Assembly: GCA_009838915.1 (NCBI GenBank)
Contig: VXQT01000027.1
Location: 82,142-146,141 of the forward strand
From: Chloroflexota bacterium
GTDB taxonomy: Bacteria; Chloroflexota; Dehalococcoidia; Bin125
Direction of reading: 5' to 3'
Length of the DNA stretch: 64,000 nucleotides
Of the stretch, positions 1 through 7,704 are shown piece by piece. A program made the position numbers and the translations under genes. The notes below the pieces were generated by a model that was given only the letters and a program-made list of their open reading frames with translations, did not search any database and had not been told where the DNA came from. Numbering within the stretch: the stretch's first letter is position 1; each line of letters begins with the position of its first letter.

Positions 1-699
1 GCGAGTTGACATCCGGCGGACACGAGGGTCGTCGCCGTTGAGGATGGCCAGGCCACCCGGCGGAAGCGACTCCGGCAGCAGGCCCTTGATCCGTTCGGTT
101 TCATTCAGCGTGCCGAAACGCTCGAGGTGGGTCGGCCCGACGTTGGTGACAATGGCAATGTCTGCCTGGGCGGACGAGACCAGTAGCTCCATCTCCGCCT
201 GCGAGTAGGGACCAATCTCGATGACGGCCCACTCGTGCGAGCGATCGATGCCAAGCAGGGCGATCGGCATACCGATGTCGCCGTTAAAGTTCCGCGGCGA
301 CTGGTATGTGGCAGTGTGCCTGGAGAGCAACTGATAGGTCGCTTCGCGGACTGTTGTCTTGCCCACGCTTCCGGTGATTCCGACGACCTGAGCGTCGACA
401 CGCGCACGCCAGTTTCGCCCGGCTTGCTGCAGGGCCGTGAGCGGATCATCAACCACGAACAGATGCGGGCCGCCCAGCCCGGATGCCGCCGAGACCAACG
501 CGGCCGAAGCTCCACGCGCGAGTGCGTCGTCGACAAATCGGTGTCCATCCATGCGTTCGCCGCGCAACGCGACAAACAGACTTCCTGGAACCGCCTCGCG
601 GGAGTCGATCACGATCTCTGAGAACGGCGCGTCATCCACCTGCGGTCGCTCAAGCAACAGCGATTGGATCAGCTCGCCGAGATCGCTCGAGGAGATCAC
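1..699 (-). CDS. murF: UDP-N-acetylmuramoyl-tripeptide--D-Ala-D-Ala ligase MurF (3' part off window)
   Basis: Mur ligase that adds D-Ala-D-Ala to the UDP-MurNAc-tripeptide in the cytoplasm, the last soluble step of peptidoglycan precursor synthesis. The first 233 residues are visible. They show the N-terminal uridine-binding domain with IDSREAVPGSLFVAL, the ATP-binding loop GITGSVGKTT near residues 127-136, then FNGDIGMPIALL and IEIGPYSQAEM, which match MurF better than MurE. The GTG start overlaps the ftsI stop by 4 nt (GTGA), so the two genes are translationally coupled. The C-terminal half lies beyond the window edge. Only the Mur family and the MurF-type motifs are seen; the specific assignment also relies on the dcw context. 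Confidence 0.87.
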   Translation of the reverse strand, partial: MISSSDLGELIQSLLLERPQVDDAPFSEIVIDSREAVPGSLFVALRGERMDGHRFVDDALARGASAALVSAASGLGGPHLFVVDDPLTALQQAGRNWRARVDAQVVGITGSVGKTTVREATYQLLSRHTATYQSPRNFNGDIGMPIALLGIDRSHEWAVIEIGPYSQAEMELLVSSAQADIAIVTNVGPTHLERFGTLNETERIKGLLPESLPPGGLAILNGDDPRVRRMSTR

Positions 700-2606
700 T
701 CGACATCCTCCTGCGCAGTGTCGGGATCGGACTCATCCTCGATGTATGTGACCGGCGATTCCTGTTCCTCCACCTCGACGGAGGCTGTCAGCGCGTCCCC
801 GCGTTCCTGTTCATCAACGGCCGATTCGATTGAGCCGGTGGGACCGGTGTTCCACGAGGTTGGATCGGCGATGTAAGCGGTTGGCGGCACGCCGAGGTAG
901 GGCAGCACCACGGTCATCAAGTCAGAGAAGATCGGGGCGGCCACGATGCCGCCAAAGAGTTCGCCCTGGGGACGATCGATACGAATCAGCACGACAACAC
1001 GAGGATCGTCGGCCGGCGCGAACCCGGCGAACGACGCGATCGACTCGTCTTCGATGTAGACCCCGTCTTCGACCAGATCGGACGTCCCTGACTTGCCGGC
1101 GACCGGCCAACCCTCGACCTGAGCGGGATGCCCCAGCACCCCGTCGACAACCGCCTGCATCATGCGAGTCAGCGTGGCCGCAGTCTCTCGGCTGATCGCG
1201 CGTTCTGCGACTCGCGGCTCGAACTGCTGGACGCCCTGGTCGGTGATGATCGCCGAGACCAGTCGAGGCCGTATGGGGACTCCGCCGCGGGCGACGGTCG
1301 CGTATGCCTGGAGAATCTGCAACGGCGTCACGGCAATGCCCTGGCCGAAGGAGTTGGTCGCCAGCTGCGACGGCGACCAGCGGATGTCGGTCGAGTCCGT
1401 GACCACCCCACCGATTTCGCCGGGCAGGCCTGACTCCGTGCTGGCTCCGAATCCGAACCGGTATAGGTACTCGTAGAATTTGCGCGCGCCCAGTTGCTGG
1501 GCGACCCAGACGCTGCCCGTGTTCAGCGATCGCTGGAGCACCTGCGTCATCGTCTGTTCACCGTGGTAGCTGAGGTCGAAGTTCTTGATCGTGCGATCTT
1601 CGATCACTACGGCGCCGGTGTCGATAAGTGTGGTCTCGGGCGAAACAATGCCTGTGTCAAGCGCCGCCGCCATTGTGACAATCTTCATCGTTGAACCGGG
1701 CTCGTAGATGTCCGACGCGGCACGGGATCTGAGCAGCGCGATGGACTCCGGCAGATCGAGGTCGATCGTCATCGGGTTGTAGGTGGGCAGGGATGCGAGC
1801 GCGAGAATGTCACCGTTGCGCGGATCCATCATGATGATGTGCCCACCGAACGCATCCCACTCTTCGACCGCGCGTTGCAGGGTGGATTCGGCGATCCACT
1901 GCAGATTGCGGTCGATGGTCAGGACGATTGACGCGCCTTGTTGGTAGGGCAGTTCGGCTCGGGGGCCGAAGGGAATCGGGTTGCCGAGCCCATCGACTTC
2001 CTGGACAAGCAGGCCAGCCTCGCCGCCGAGCAGTTCGTCGAGTTGATACTCAAGGCCGGCCAGGCCCTGCTCGTCGCGACCGACCAGCCCGATCACCTGC
2101 GATGCCATTGAGCCTTCAACGTATCGGCGCGATGAAGTCTTGCGCACCTGAACACCGTGAAGCGCTTCGGCGTGAATCTGCGCGCCCAGCGCGCCCGAGA
2201 GTCCATAAGCGATCAGGGCGTCGTGCCCGCCTTGCGCCGCGGTTTGTGCGGCCAGCGAGAGCACGATCGATTCATCCGCGCGCAGCAGCTCGGCGAGACG
2301 CCGCGAGGCGTCGGTCGGCTGGAACTGTGATCGCGCCCAGAGCCGAGTGTCGACGTGCACTTCCCAGGCGTCGATCGAGGTGGCGAGAGGGAATCCGTTG
2401 CGGTCGAGGATCGCGCCCCGAGGACCCTTAGTTTCAATCGCCCAAGTGCGATCCGCGTAGGTCTCGTGTGCTTCATGCTCGAGCACCTGGATCATGACCA
2501 GTCGCACCACGATGACGGCGGCCAGCGCAATGAAGAGCGCGATGATGGCGCGCATTCGCCAAGTCGAGACCGACTCGAAGCCGCTGCCCAAGGACGGACT
2601 CGCCAA
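696..2606 (-). CDS. ftsI: Division-specific peptidoglycan transpeptidase FtsI (PBP class B)
   Basis: Septal D,D-transpeptidase of 636 residues. One membrane segment lies near residues 19-40 (IIALFIALAAVIVVRLVMI). It is followed by the PBP dimerisation domain with GPRGAILDRNG near 61-71 and the transpeptidase domain. The penicillin-binding motifs are all present: STMK with Ser305 and Lys308, SLN at 360-362, and KSGT at 505-508. There is no PASTA domain; the C-terminus ends in an acidic tail. The chosen start is TTG, preceded by GGAAGG about 9 nt upstream; the next in-frame ATG (residue 18) would remove part of the cytoplasmic tail. It sits between the ftsL-like gene and murF, the usual dcw order. 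Confidence 0.93.
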   Translation of the reverse strand: MASPSLGSGFESVSTWRMRAIIALFIALAAVIVVRLVMIQVLEHEAHETYADRTWAIETKGPRGAILDRNGFPLATSIDAWEVHVDTRLWARSQFQPTDASRRLAELLRADESIVLSLAAQTAAQGGHDALIAYGLSGALGAQIHAEALHGVQVRKTSSRRYVEGSMASQVIGLVGRDEQGLAGLEYQLDELLGGEAGLLVQEVDGLGNPIPFGPRAELPYQQGASIVLTIDRNLQWIAESTLQRAVEEWDAFGGHIIMMDPRNGDILALASLPTYNPMTIDLDLPESIALLRSRAASDIYEPGSTMKIVTMAAALDTGIVSPETTLIDTGAVVIEDRTIKNFDLSYHGEQTMTQVLQRSLNTGSVWVAQQLGARKFYEYLYRFGFGASTESGLPGEIGGVVTDSTDIRWSPSQLATNSFGQGIAVTPLQILQAYATVARGGVPIRPRLVSAIITDQGVQQFEPRVAERAISRETAATLTRMMQAVVDGVLGHPAQVEGWPVAGKSGTSDLVEDGVYIEDESIASFAGFAPADDPRVVVLIRIDRPQGELFGGIVAAPIFSDLMTVVLPYLGVPPTAYIADPTSWNTGPTGSIESAVDEQERGDALTASVEVEEQESPVTYIEDESDPDTAQEDVE

Positions 2607-2645
2607 TGTCCTGCCCTTCCGTCACTGCCGCTCGCTCGATGGTCG

Positions 2646-3167
2646 CTAGTTGAAGACCAGCGCGTCGATCATCGTCTGCCAGACCGAGGTGTCGGTTTGC
2701 GAATGGTTGAAGTCGAGGTCAAGGCTGCCGGAGGTCGGCAAGAAGCGTGTTGGCATCGTTCGCGCAGGCGGCGGTTGACTCACATCCAGGACGATCGTGG
2801 GTCGGGCCGGCACCATGTTGAAGCGCTCGACCGCCTGCTGTTGGATTCGAGACAACGAACCGAGCTGGCCGACGTGCGCGGCCAGCGATCGGATCTCCGA
2901 GTTCAGGCGCTCGCGTTCGGCTTCCAAGGCGCGTAACTCCGAACCGCTCTCAGTGACGCTGGATGTGCGCATCACCGGCAATACGGCCGCAATGCAGAGC
3001 CCGATCACGGCCAACCATGCCCAGGCCGGCATTCTGCCGGTGTAACGCGGTCGCCGTGGCAACACCGGCCGCGGCAGCGCGTGCCAGGCGTCGCTAGCTG
3101 CCGAAGTCGGCAGTGACGCGTCGAGCGTCGTGCTGGGCTTGGCAGTTGTCATTGAAACGCCGCTCAC
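2646..3167 (-). CDS. FtsL/DivIC-like septum protein
   Basis: Small bitopic protein of up to 173 residues. It has a basic, Pro-rich cytoplasmic N-terminus, one membrane helix near residues 47-66 (AWAWLAVIGLCIAAVLPVM) and a coiled coil near 75-115 (LEAERERLNSEIRSLAAHV). A low-complexity periplasmic tail follows. This layout and the position directly before ftsI are those of FtsL, which recruits FtsI/FtsW to the septum; sequence conservation in FtsL is always low, so the name is by architecture and synteny. The longest start is GTG at 3167; ATG at 3152 is an equally good start because neither has a clear ribosome-binding site. The 613-nt upstream spacer carries two structured elements. Confidence 0.72.
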   Translation of the reverse strand: MSGVSMTTAKPSTTLDASLPTSAASDAWHALPRPVLPRRPRYTGRMPAWAWLAVIGLCIAAVLPVMRTSSVTESGSELRALEAERERLNSEIRSLAAHVGQLGSLSRIQQQAVERFNMVPARPTIVLDVSQPPPARTMPTRFLPTSGSLDLDFNHSQTDTSVWQTMIDALVFN

Positions 3168-3324
3168 CGACGAGAGGTTCCCGAGATCAAGCGGGCCCAG
3201 CTCGATGCCGCGGATCGTGCAGTCGATTCATTATGGAAAACGGGTGCGCCGCCAGGCGGTTGCCGTTGGCTGAACCTAGAGTGAGACGCATCCGCGAACG
3301 GCGGAGATCGGAACGCTTGGCACT

Positions 3325-3477
3325 CGTTGAGCGGACCGTGCGCGCAGACAGGGGGACGTGGTCCACGTTCGTCATGACCGATGGTCACGCGCAACCGTGT
3401 TCCAGTGGTTTGGCGGCGGGGCTTCTCCTTCACTGTAGTGGCTGTTAGGTAGTCCCCTGCGCACGATCCGCTCAACG
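3325..3477 (-). ncRNA. Candidate structured RNA, copy A (proximal to ftsL-like gene)
   Basis: A 153-nt element read on the minus strand. Its ends, CGTTGAGCGG and the complementary CCGCTCAACG, pair as part of a 19-bp closed stem. Inside this a second stem, GGGGAC with GTCCCC, encloses a multibranch region. That region has an inner CCAC/GTGG pairing and a hairpin CGTGACC-ATC-GGTCATG. Segments shared with copy B and apparently unpaired are CTAACAGCC, GCCCCGCCGCCAAACCAC and GGAACAC. Two pairs (U-G in the outer stem, G-U in the hairpin) work only if the minus strand is transcribed, which is also the direction of the flanking genes. I do not recognise the class; it could be a cis-acting leader or a processed small RNA. 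Confidence 0.6.
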
Positions 3478-3564
3478 ATTTCCAAGCGCCCGGTCGGCGC
3501 TCGCGCTTCTCCTTTCTCGCAACGCCAGACGGTTCAACGGCCGGCAACCTGGGTGTTCGGACGA

Positions 3565-3720
3565 CGTTGAGCGACCCGCGCGACATATCGGCGGGACGTG
3601 GTCCACGATTGCCGCGACCAACGGTCGCGGGCAACGGTGTTCCGGTGGTTTGGCGGCGGGGCGCCTCCCTTGTTCGTGTTTGGGCTGTTAGATCGTCCCA
3701 GACACGCGGGCCGCTCAACG
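3565..3720 (-). ncRNA. Candidate structured RNA, copy B (proximal to rsmH)
   Basis: A 156-nt element starting exactly 240 nt from copy A on the same strand. It keeps the same layout: an outer stem of about 18 bp from CGTTGAGCGG, an inner stem GGGAC/GTCCC, a CCAC/GTGG pairing and a hairpin CGCGACC-GTT-GGTCGCG. Compared with copy A the outer stem has several paired substitutions, and the hairpin changes a U-A pair to C-G. The core strings CTAACAGCC, GCCCCGCCGCCAAACCAC, GGAACAC and GTGGACCACGTCCC are unchanged. It begins about 60 nt after the rsmH stop codon, so it could also shape the 3' end of the upstream message. Confidence 0.6.
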
Positions 3721-3780
3721 GCATCCGAACCGGTCTCTCTCCCTGGTTGACACTGAATGCTGCGGGCGAGGGCCGTGACA

Positions 3781-4677
3781 TCAGATCGCCTCCGCCGCCC
3801 GCATCCGCGCGCTCCTGGCGCGTGGATTGCGCTGAATCTCCTCTGCGGACGGGCGCAAGACCCGCCGGGTCAGGGTGCGGAACGCCGGCGCGTCGCCGCT
3901 CGACTGTTCCTGCAGGAAGCCCTTCACGATCCGATCCTCGAGCGAGTGAAATGCGATCACGACGAGTCGCCCGCCCAGTCGGAGGATGCCTCGCACCTGG
4001 GAGAGAAATGCCGCCAGACGCTCGAGCTCGCGATTAACCTCGAGGCGGATCGCCTGGAAGACGCGAGTAGCCGGATGGATACGCGCGCCGGGACGCGCGC
4101 CGACCGTGTCGACAACGGTCTGGGCGAGTTGCGTGGTTGATTCGATGGGACGCCGCTCGACGATGCCTCGGGCGATCCGTCGCGAGCGGCGCTCCTCCCC
4201 GTACTCGAAGATCAGGTCGGCCAGATCGTCGACTGACCACTCGTTGACAATCTCCCGCGCCGTAACGGGAGCGCCCGTTTGGGGCCCCAACCGCATGTCC
4301 AGCGGACCCTCTGCCCGAAGCGAGAAGCCTCGCTCGGGCGTGTCGAGTTGCAGCGACGACACGCCCAGATCGCAGAGGATGCCATCGAGCGGCGTCATCT
4401 GAACGTCGGCGGCGGCGGCGGCTGCGTCGTCGAGCCAGCATCTGGCCAGCGTCACGCGCGAAGCGAACGGCGCAAGGCGCTGTTTAGCGAAGTCAATCGC
4501 TTCGGGGTCGGCATCGAGACCTAGCAGACGGCCGTCGGGCGCGGAAGCGCTGAGTACGGCCTGGGCGTGGCCACCGAGGCCAACGGTCGCGTCGAGGTAA
4601 CGGCCTCGCGGCTTCACGTCGAGCATGGTTAGCGCTTCGTCAAGCATGACCGGGGTGTGCGCGGCTGAGGAGGTCAT
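3781..4677 (-). CDS. rsmH: 16S rRNA (cytosine-1402-N4) methyltransferase RsmH/MraW
   Basis: SAM-dependent methyltransferase of 298 residues that modifies C1402 of 16S rRNA in the ribosomal P site. Seen: N-terminal HTPVMLDEAL, the SAM loop DATVGLGGHAQAVL, GILCDLGVSSLQLD, the insertion domain with RRIARGIVERRP, and the C-terminal VVIAFHSLEDRIVKGF. All are RsmH hallmarks and the length is close to the family's usual ~310. Its ATG overlaps the mraZ stop by 4 nt, giving the classical mraZ-rsmH pair. The gene is followed by the long spacer with the two structured elements instead of directly by ftsL. Confidence 0.96.
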   Translation of the reverse strand: MTSSAAHTPVMLDEALTMLDVKPRGRYLDATVGLGGHAQAVLSASAPDGRLLGLDADPEAIDFAKQRLAPFASRVTLARCWLDDAAAAAADVQMTPLDGILCDLGVSSLQLDTPERGFSLRAEGPLDMRLGPQTGAPVTAREIVNEWSVDDLADLIFEYGEERRSRRIARGIVERRPIESTTQLAQTVVDTVGARPGARIHPATRVFQAIRLEVNRELERLAAFLSQVRGILRLGGRLVVIAFHSLEDRIVKGFLQEQSSGDAPAFRTLTRRVLRPSAEEIQRNPRARSARMRAAEAI

Positions 4678-5153
4678 GAAGACTCCTCATCTCGCCCGTT
4701 CGCATCCACAGCGTCGAGCGTGGCCGCAAGGTCCTGAAGCAGCTGCGCGTAGGAGTCGTCGATCTCCGATTGCTCGGAGCGCCAGGCGTCGCTGTTCCAG
4801 ATCTCCAGGTAATCGCCCATGCCAATGATCGTGGTGTCGCCGCTGAGACCGCGCTGTTCTCGCATCGGCTGCGGAATCACGATCCGTCCCTGGCGGTCAA
4901 GGTCGACCTGGCGCACGCGACCGAAGAAGCCTCGCGCCAAACGCCGATCTTCGGCTTTCAGCTTGTTGTTGGCGGTGCGCGTTCGCTTCTCCTGGGCGTA
5001 GCCCTCGGGCGTGTAGAGCTCGAGTTGTCCATCAGGGCCAGGCAGCAAGTATCCGCTGTGTTCAAAGAGCATCCGATAGGCAGCAGGAATCGCCAGACGA
5101 CCACGGTCGTCAATACGGTGTTCGTACTCCCCTGTGAAATCGAGCGTTGCCAC
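4674..5153 (-). CDS. mraZ: Transcriptional regulator MraZ
   Basis: SpoVT/AbrB-like DNA-binding protein with two MraZ repeats, the autorepressor at the head of dcw clusters. Seen: FTGEYEHRIDDRGRLAIP near the N-terminus and VDLDRQGRIVIPQPMREQ in the second repeat. The open frame extends upstream to a GTG at 5204, but that codon lies inside the first MraZ box downstream of the promoter. The GTG at 5153, giving 159 residues that begin just before the conserved FTGEY, is therefore preferred; a GTG at 5180 is a third option. A C-terminal acidic tail of about 20 residues follows the second repeat. Confidence 0.9.
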   Translation of the reverse strand: MATLDFTGEYEHRIDDRGRLAIPAAYRMLFEHSGYLLPGPDGQLELYTPEGYAQEKRTRTANNKLKAEDRRLARGFFGRVRQVDLDRQGRIVIPQPMREQRGLSGDTTIIGMGDYLEIWNSDAWRSEQSEIDDSYAQLLQDLAATLDAVDANGRDEESS

Positions 5154-5198
5154 CGGAGAAGCCCTCTGCGCGATTCGCACTCTCGTTATGACTGCCGA

Positions 5199-5218
5199 AA
5201 CCACTTTTCCCCACTTCG
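5199..5218 (-). promoter_or_regulatory. Paired MraZ box (operator)
   Basis: On the minus strand AAGTGG occurs twice with a 10-nt period (forward CCACTT at 5201-5206 and 5211-5216), within AAGTGGGGAAAAGTGG. MraZ is known to bind direct GTGG-type repeats spaced about one helical turn apart upstream of its own gene. The boxes lie just past the predicted transcription start, fitting autorepression. Only two repeats were seen. Confidence 0.7.
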
Positions 5219-5231
5219 TGGGTCATCCATG

Positions 5232-5260
5232 ACTCTAGGCGCAACTTCTGCGGATTGCAA
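5232..5260 (-). promoter_or_regulatory. Predicted sigma-70-type promoter of the mraZ operon
   Basis: On the minus strand TTGCAA (5260-5255), a 17-nt spacer and TAGAGT (5237-5232). The spacing is ideal, the -35 box differs from TTGACA at one position and the -10 box is weaker. The start of transcription would be near 5225, about 7 nt before the MraZ boxes. Confidence 0.5.
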
Positions 5261-5434
5261 GCGCAAACTCAGGGAATCTCCGCCCGAAGCCGGGAATGCT
5301 GATGATCCTGTCTACTTGCGATCTGGAAACACGTCGCAGCGACCGTAAAATCCCTGAACCACCATCGACGACGGGACGACGTAACGCTCAGCCGACCGCT
5401 GCGTTCTTAGTCGATGGGCGACAATGGCGGCACG

Positions 5435-5932
5435 ATGACTGCACACGCCTCCGCGCCACCGAATGCAGCAGTCCTGACGCTCTCCGACCAGGGCGCGGCC
5501 GGCCTGCGCACGGATACTTCCGGTCCGGCGATCCTTGAGCGCCTGGAGACGCTGGGCATTCCGGTGGTCGAACACCTGGTGCAATCCGACGATCCGGACG
5601 GCATCGTGGCGCAGCTCCGGCGCTGGATCGATGCGGACATTTCTCTGATCGTGACAACCGGGGGCACCGGCTTCGGCCCTCGAGATCACACGCCCGAGGC
5701 GACGCGACGCGTGATCGAGCGGGACGCGCCGGGTCTGGCCGAGTTGATGCGCTCCGAAGGCTTGAGCAAGACGCCGATGGCGGCGCTCTCGCGCGGTGTT
5801 TGCGGGATCGCCGGCCGCACCCTGATTGTCAATCTGCCCGGCTCCGAGCGGGCCGTGCGAGAGAACCTCGATGCGCTGGCGCCGGTTCTGCCGCACGCGC
5901 TGCAACTGATCGGCGGCGACACTGAGCACTAG
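5435..5932 (+). CDS. MogA/MoaB-type molybdopterin adenylyltransferase
   Basis: Cytoplasmic MoCF-fold protein of about 165 residues from ATG 5435; ATG 5414 would add seven residues (MGDNGGT) and neither start has a strong ribosome-binding site. Seen: AAVLTLSDQGAAGLRTDTSG at the start, IVTTGGTGFGPRDHTPEAT in the middle, and LIVNLPGSERAVRENLDAL near the end, the molybdopterin-binding signature. Family members adenylylate molybdopterin before metal insertion. No other cofactor-synthesis genes are nearby, though a MOSC protein is encoded at 52.4 kb. The gene stands divergent from mraZ. Confidence 0.85.
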   Translation: MTAHASAPPNAAVLTLSDQGAAGLRTDTSGPAILERLETLGIPVVEHLVQSDDPDGIVAQLRRWIDADISLIVTTGGTGFGPRDHTPEATRRVIERDAPGLAELMRSEGLSKTPMAALSRGVCGIAGRTLIVNLPGSERAVRENLDALAPVLPHALQLIGGDTEH

Positions 5933-5959
5933 TCGCTAAGCGCGGCCTGCGTACACGCC

Positions 5960-5965
5960 TACACT
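5960..5965 (+). promoter_or_regulatory. Possible -10 box of a leaderless transcript
   Basis: TACACT followed by GATTTAC directly before the ATG of the radical SAM gene, so a start 7 nt after the box would fall on the start codon. The 14-nt string CCTACACTGATTTA recurs at 11359 upstream of the RNase Y gene. No good -35 box was seen. Confidence 0.35.
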
Positions 5966-5972
5966 GATTTAC

Positions 5973-7703
5973 ATGGCCCAACGAACGATCGCCCGCAATG
6001 TCGCCGAGGCGCGCCGCCGCTCGAACGCCGAGACCGGTGCGGTGCGCAAGGACTGGGGCGGCCGCCTGCCGATCGCGCTGGTCTACCCCAACAGCTACTA
6101 CCTGGGCATGTCAAACCTGGGCCTGCAGACGATCTACGGTCTGCTCAACCTGCGCCAGGATGTGGTCTGCGAACGCGCCTTCTACGACCCCCCGCACAAG
6201 TCGGAACGCGGCGACGATCCGGCGCTCGGTCCCGTGACGATCGAGTCGCAGCGTCCGCTGGCCGACTTCCCTGTCGTCGCCTACACGCTGACCTATGAGA
6301 TCGACTACTACCACGTGGTCCGCTCGCTGCAGGCGGCGCAGATCGAACCATTGAGCATCAATCGCGACGACGGCGACCCGCTGATCATTGCCGGCGGCGC
6401 GGCGGTGATCACCAATCCGCTGCCTCTGGCCGATTGTTTCGACGCGTTCGTGATTGGCGAAGCCGAGCCGATCCTTGAGGAACTGGTCGACACGCTGGAT
6501 GAGTACGCCTACAGCCCGCGCGCCGATCAACTCGACGCGCTCGCGAGGATTCCCGGCGTGTTCGTCCCTGCGCGAGGTGCGGGCGACGGCGTCGAACGGC
6601 AATGGGTGCGCGACATCTCGAACACCGAGGCGATGTCGCTGGTCCTCACCGACGAGACCGAGTTCAACCAGATGACGCTGATCGAAGCGGCGCGCGGTTG
6701 CGGACGGGGCTGCCGATTCTGCATCGCCGGCTACGTCTTTCGGCCGCCCCGCTACCGTCCCCTCGAGTCCCTACTCAACCAGGTCGAGACAGGTCTGCAA
6801 CGCAGTGATCGCGTGGGACTGCTTGGCGCGGCGGTGGCTGACCATCCGCAACTCGCCGAGCTCGCTGTTGCGGCCGACCGCATGGGCGGCCGCGTATCGG
6901 TCTCCTCGCTCCGGGTCGACAACCTCGCCCCCGAGCTGCTGGATGTGCTGTCGCGAGGTGGCACACGCACGGTGACGCTGGCGCCCGAGGCGGGCTCCGA
7001 GCGGATGCGGCAGCGGATCAACAAGGCGGTCTCGGAGGACCAAGTCATCGACGCCGCAGACAAGGTCGGCGCGGCGGCGATGAACCGGCTCAAGCTGTAC
7101 TTCATGATTGGCCTGCCCGACGAAGAGGATGAGGACGTCGAAGCGATGGCGCGCCTTGGTCTCGCGATCAAGGAGCGGCTCGACGCGCACGGTCACGGGA
7201 CTGAACTGGTGATGTCGGTCGGTCCGCTGGTGCCCAAGCCGGCGACTGCATACCAGGAGTTAGTCCAGTCCGACGCCGGCCTGGTCAAGCACCGCCAGCA
7301 GATTCTCCAGACGGCCTTCCGCAAGACCGGCATCCGGCTGCGCGGCGACAGTCCGACCTGGGCGCGGATCGACGACATCTGCTCCCGTTCCGACCAACGC
7401 CTGGCCCACGCGATCCTGGAGATGGACGCGCCGTCCGCGCGCGAGTGGATGCGCGTCGCCAACCTGTGGGGCCTCGACGGTCCGCTGCCCTGGGGCAGCG
7501 GACCAGGTCCCTGGTCGGCAGTGGAGACCGGTATCACTGCGCGATTCTTCGAGCGCGAGCTCTCCAAGCACAAGCGAGAAAAGGCAACCATCGCCTGTCC
7601 GCCGCCCGAGATCGGCTGCAATATGTGCGGCGTCTGCGGCGGCAACGAGATTCCGTCCTACTCGCCCAACCTCGTGCCGCTCGAAGCCGTCGGCGGAGGC
7701 TGA
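5973..7703 (+). CDS. B12-binding-domain radical SAM protein (TIGR03960-like)
   Basis: Protein of 576 residues with an N-terminal cobalamin-binding-like region (LPIALVYPNSYYLGMSNLG, then IIAGGAAVITNPLPLADCFD) and a radical SAM core. The Cx3Cx2C cluster motif, GCGRGCRFCIAG, has cysteines near 243, 247 and 250. The SAM/SPASM-like core continues with TLAPEAGSERMRQRINK and LYFMIGLPDEEDEDV. A C-terminal CPPPEIGCNMCGVCGG could bind metal. This matches the TIGR03960 group, often fused to or next to a TIGR03936 protein in other bacteria; no such domain is present here. The substrate is not known to me. The next gene, yggS, starts 1 nt after its stop. Confidence 0.85.
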   Translation: MAQRTIARNVAEARRRSNAETGAVRKDWGGRLPIALVYPNSYYLGMSNLGLQTIYGLLNLRQDVVCERAFYDPPHKSERGDDPALGPVTIESQRPLADFPVVAYTLTYEIDYYHVVRSLQAAQIEPLSINRDDGDPLIIAGGAAVITNPLPLADCFDAFVIGEAEPILEELVDTLDEYAYSPRADQLDALARIPGVFVPARGAGDGVERQWVRDISNTEAMSLVLTDETEFNQMTLIEAARGCGRGCRFCIAGYVFRPPRYRPLESLLNQVETGLQRSDRVGLLGAAVADHPQLAELAVAADRMGGRVSVSSLRVDNLAPELLDVLSRGGTRTVTLAPEAGSERMRQRINKAVSEDQVIDAADKVGAAAMNRLKLYFMIGLPDEEDEDVEAMARLGLAIKERLDAHGHGTELVMSVGPLVPKPATAYQELVQSDAGLVKHRQQILQTAFRKTGIRLRGDSPTWARIDDICSRSDQRLAHAILEMDAPSAREWMRVANLWGLDGPLPWGSGPGPWSAVETGITARFFERELSKHKREKATIACPPPEIGCNMCGVCGGNEIPSYSPNLVPLEAVGGG

Positions 7704-7704
7704 C

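Larger units (their letters stand above)
3168..3780 (-). other. Long non-coding spacer inside the dcw cluster
   Basis: A 613-nt gap between rsmH and the ftsL-like gene, in a cluster where neighbours otherwise overlap or nearly abut. Open frames across it are Arg/Pro-rich, contain the 240-nt duplication in translated form and have no recognisable domain, so they look non-coding. The gap holds two structured elements (3325-3477 and 3565-3720). Between them is an ~87-nt linker with a short GC-rich hairpin. About 157 nt follow before the ftsL-like start, in which no terminator or strong ribosome-binding site was seen. Confidence 0.7.

Noticed and set aside
235..621. Plus-strand frames over murF and ftsI, and other long frames opposite real genes (for example 14904-16262, 27623-28594, 54033-56075)
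   Set aside because: They are shadows in high-GC DNA, Arg/Ala/Gly-rich and without domains, lying opposite well-supported genes.
3325..3720. Match to a c-di-AMP, c-di-GMP, cobalamin, glycine or THF riboswitch
   Set aside because: Core strings known for those classes were not found; shared fragments such as CTAAC are too short to count.
3168..3780. Open minus-strand frame of about 200 residues across the dcw spacer
   Set aside because: Its translation repeats the 240-nt duplication (RRQTTGT blocks), is Arg/Pro-rich without a domain, and the DNA is better explained by paired stems with covariation.
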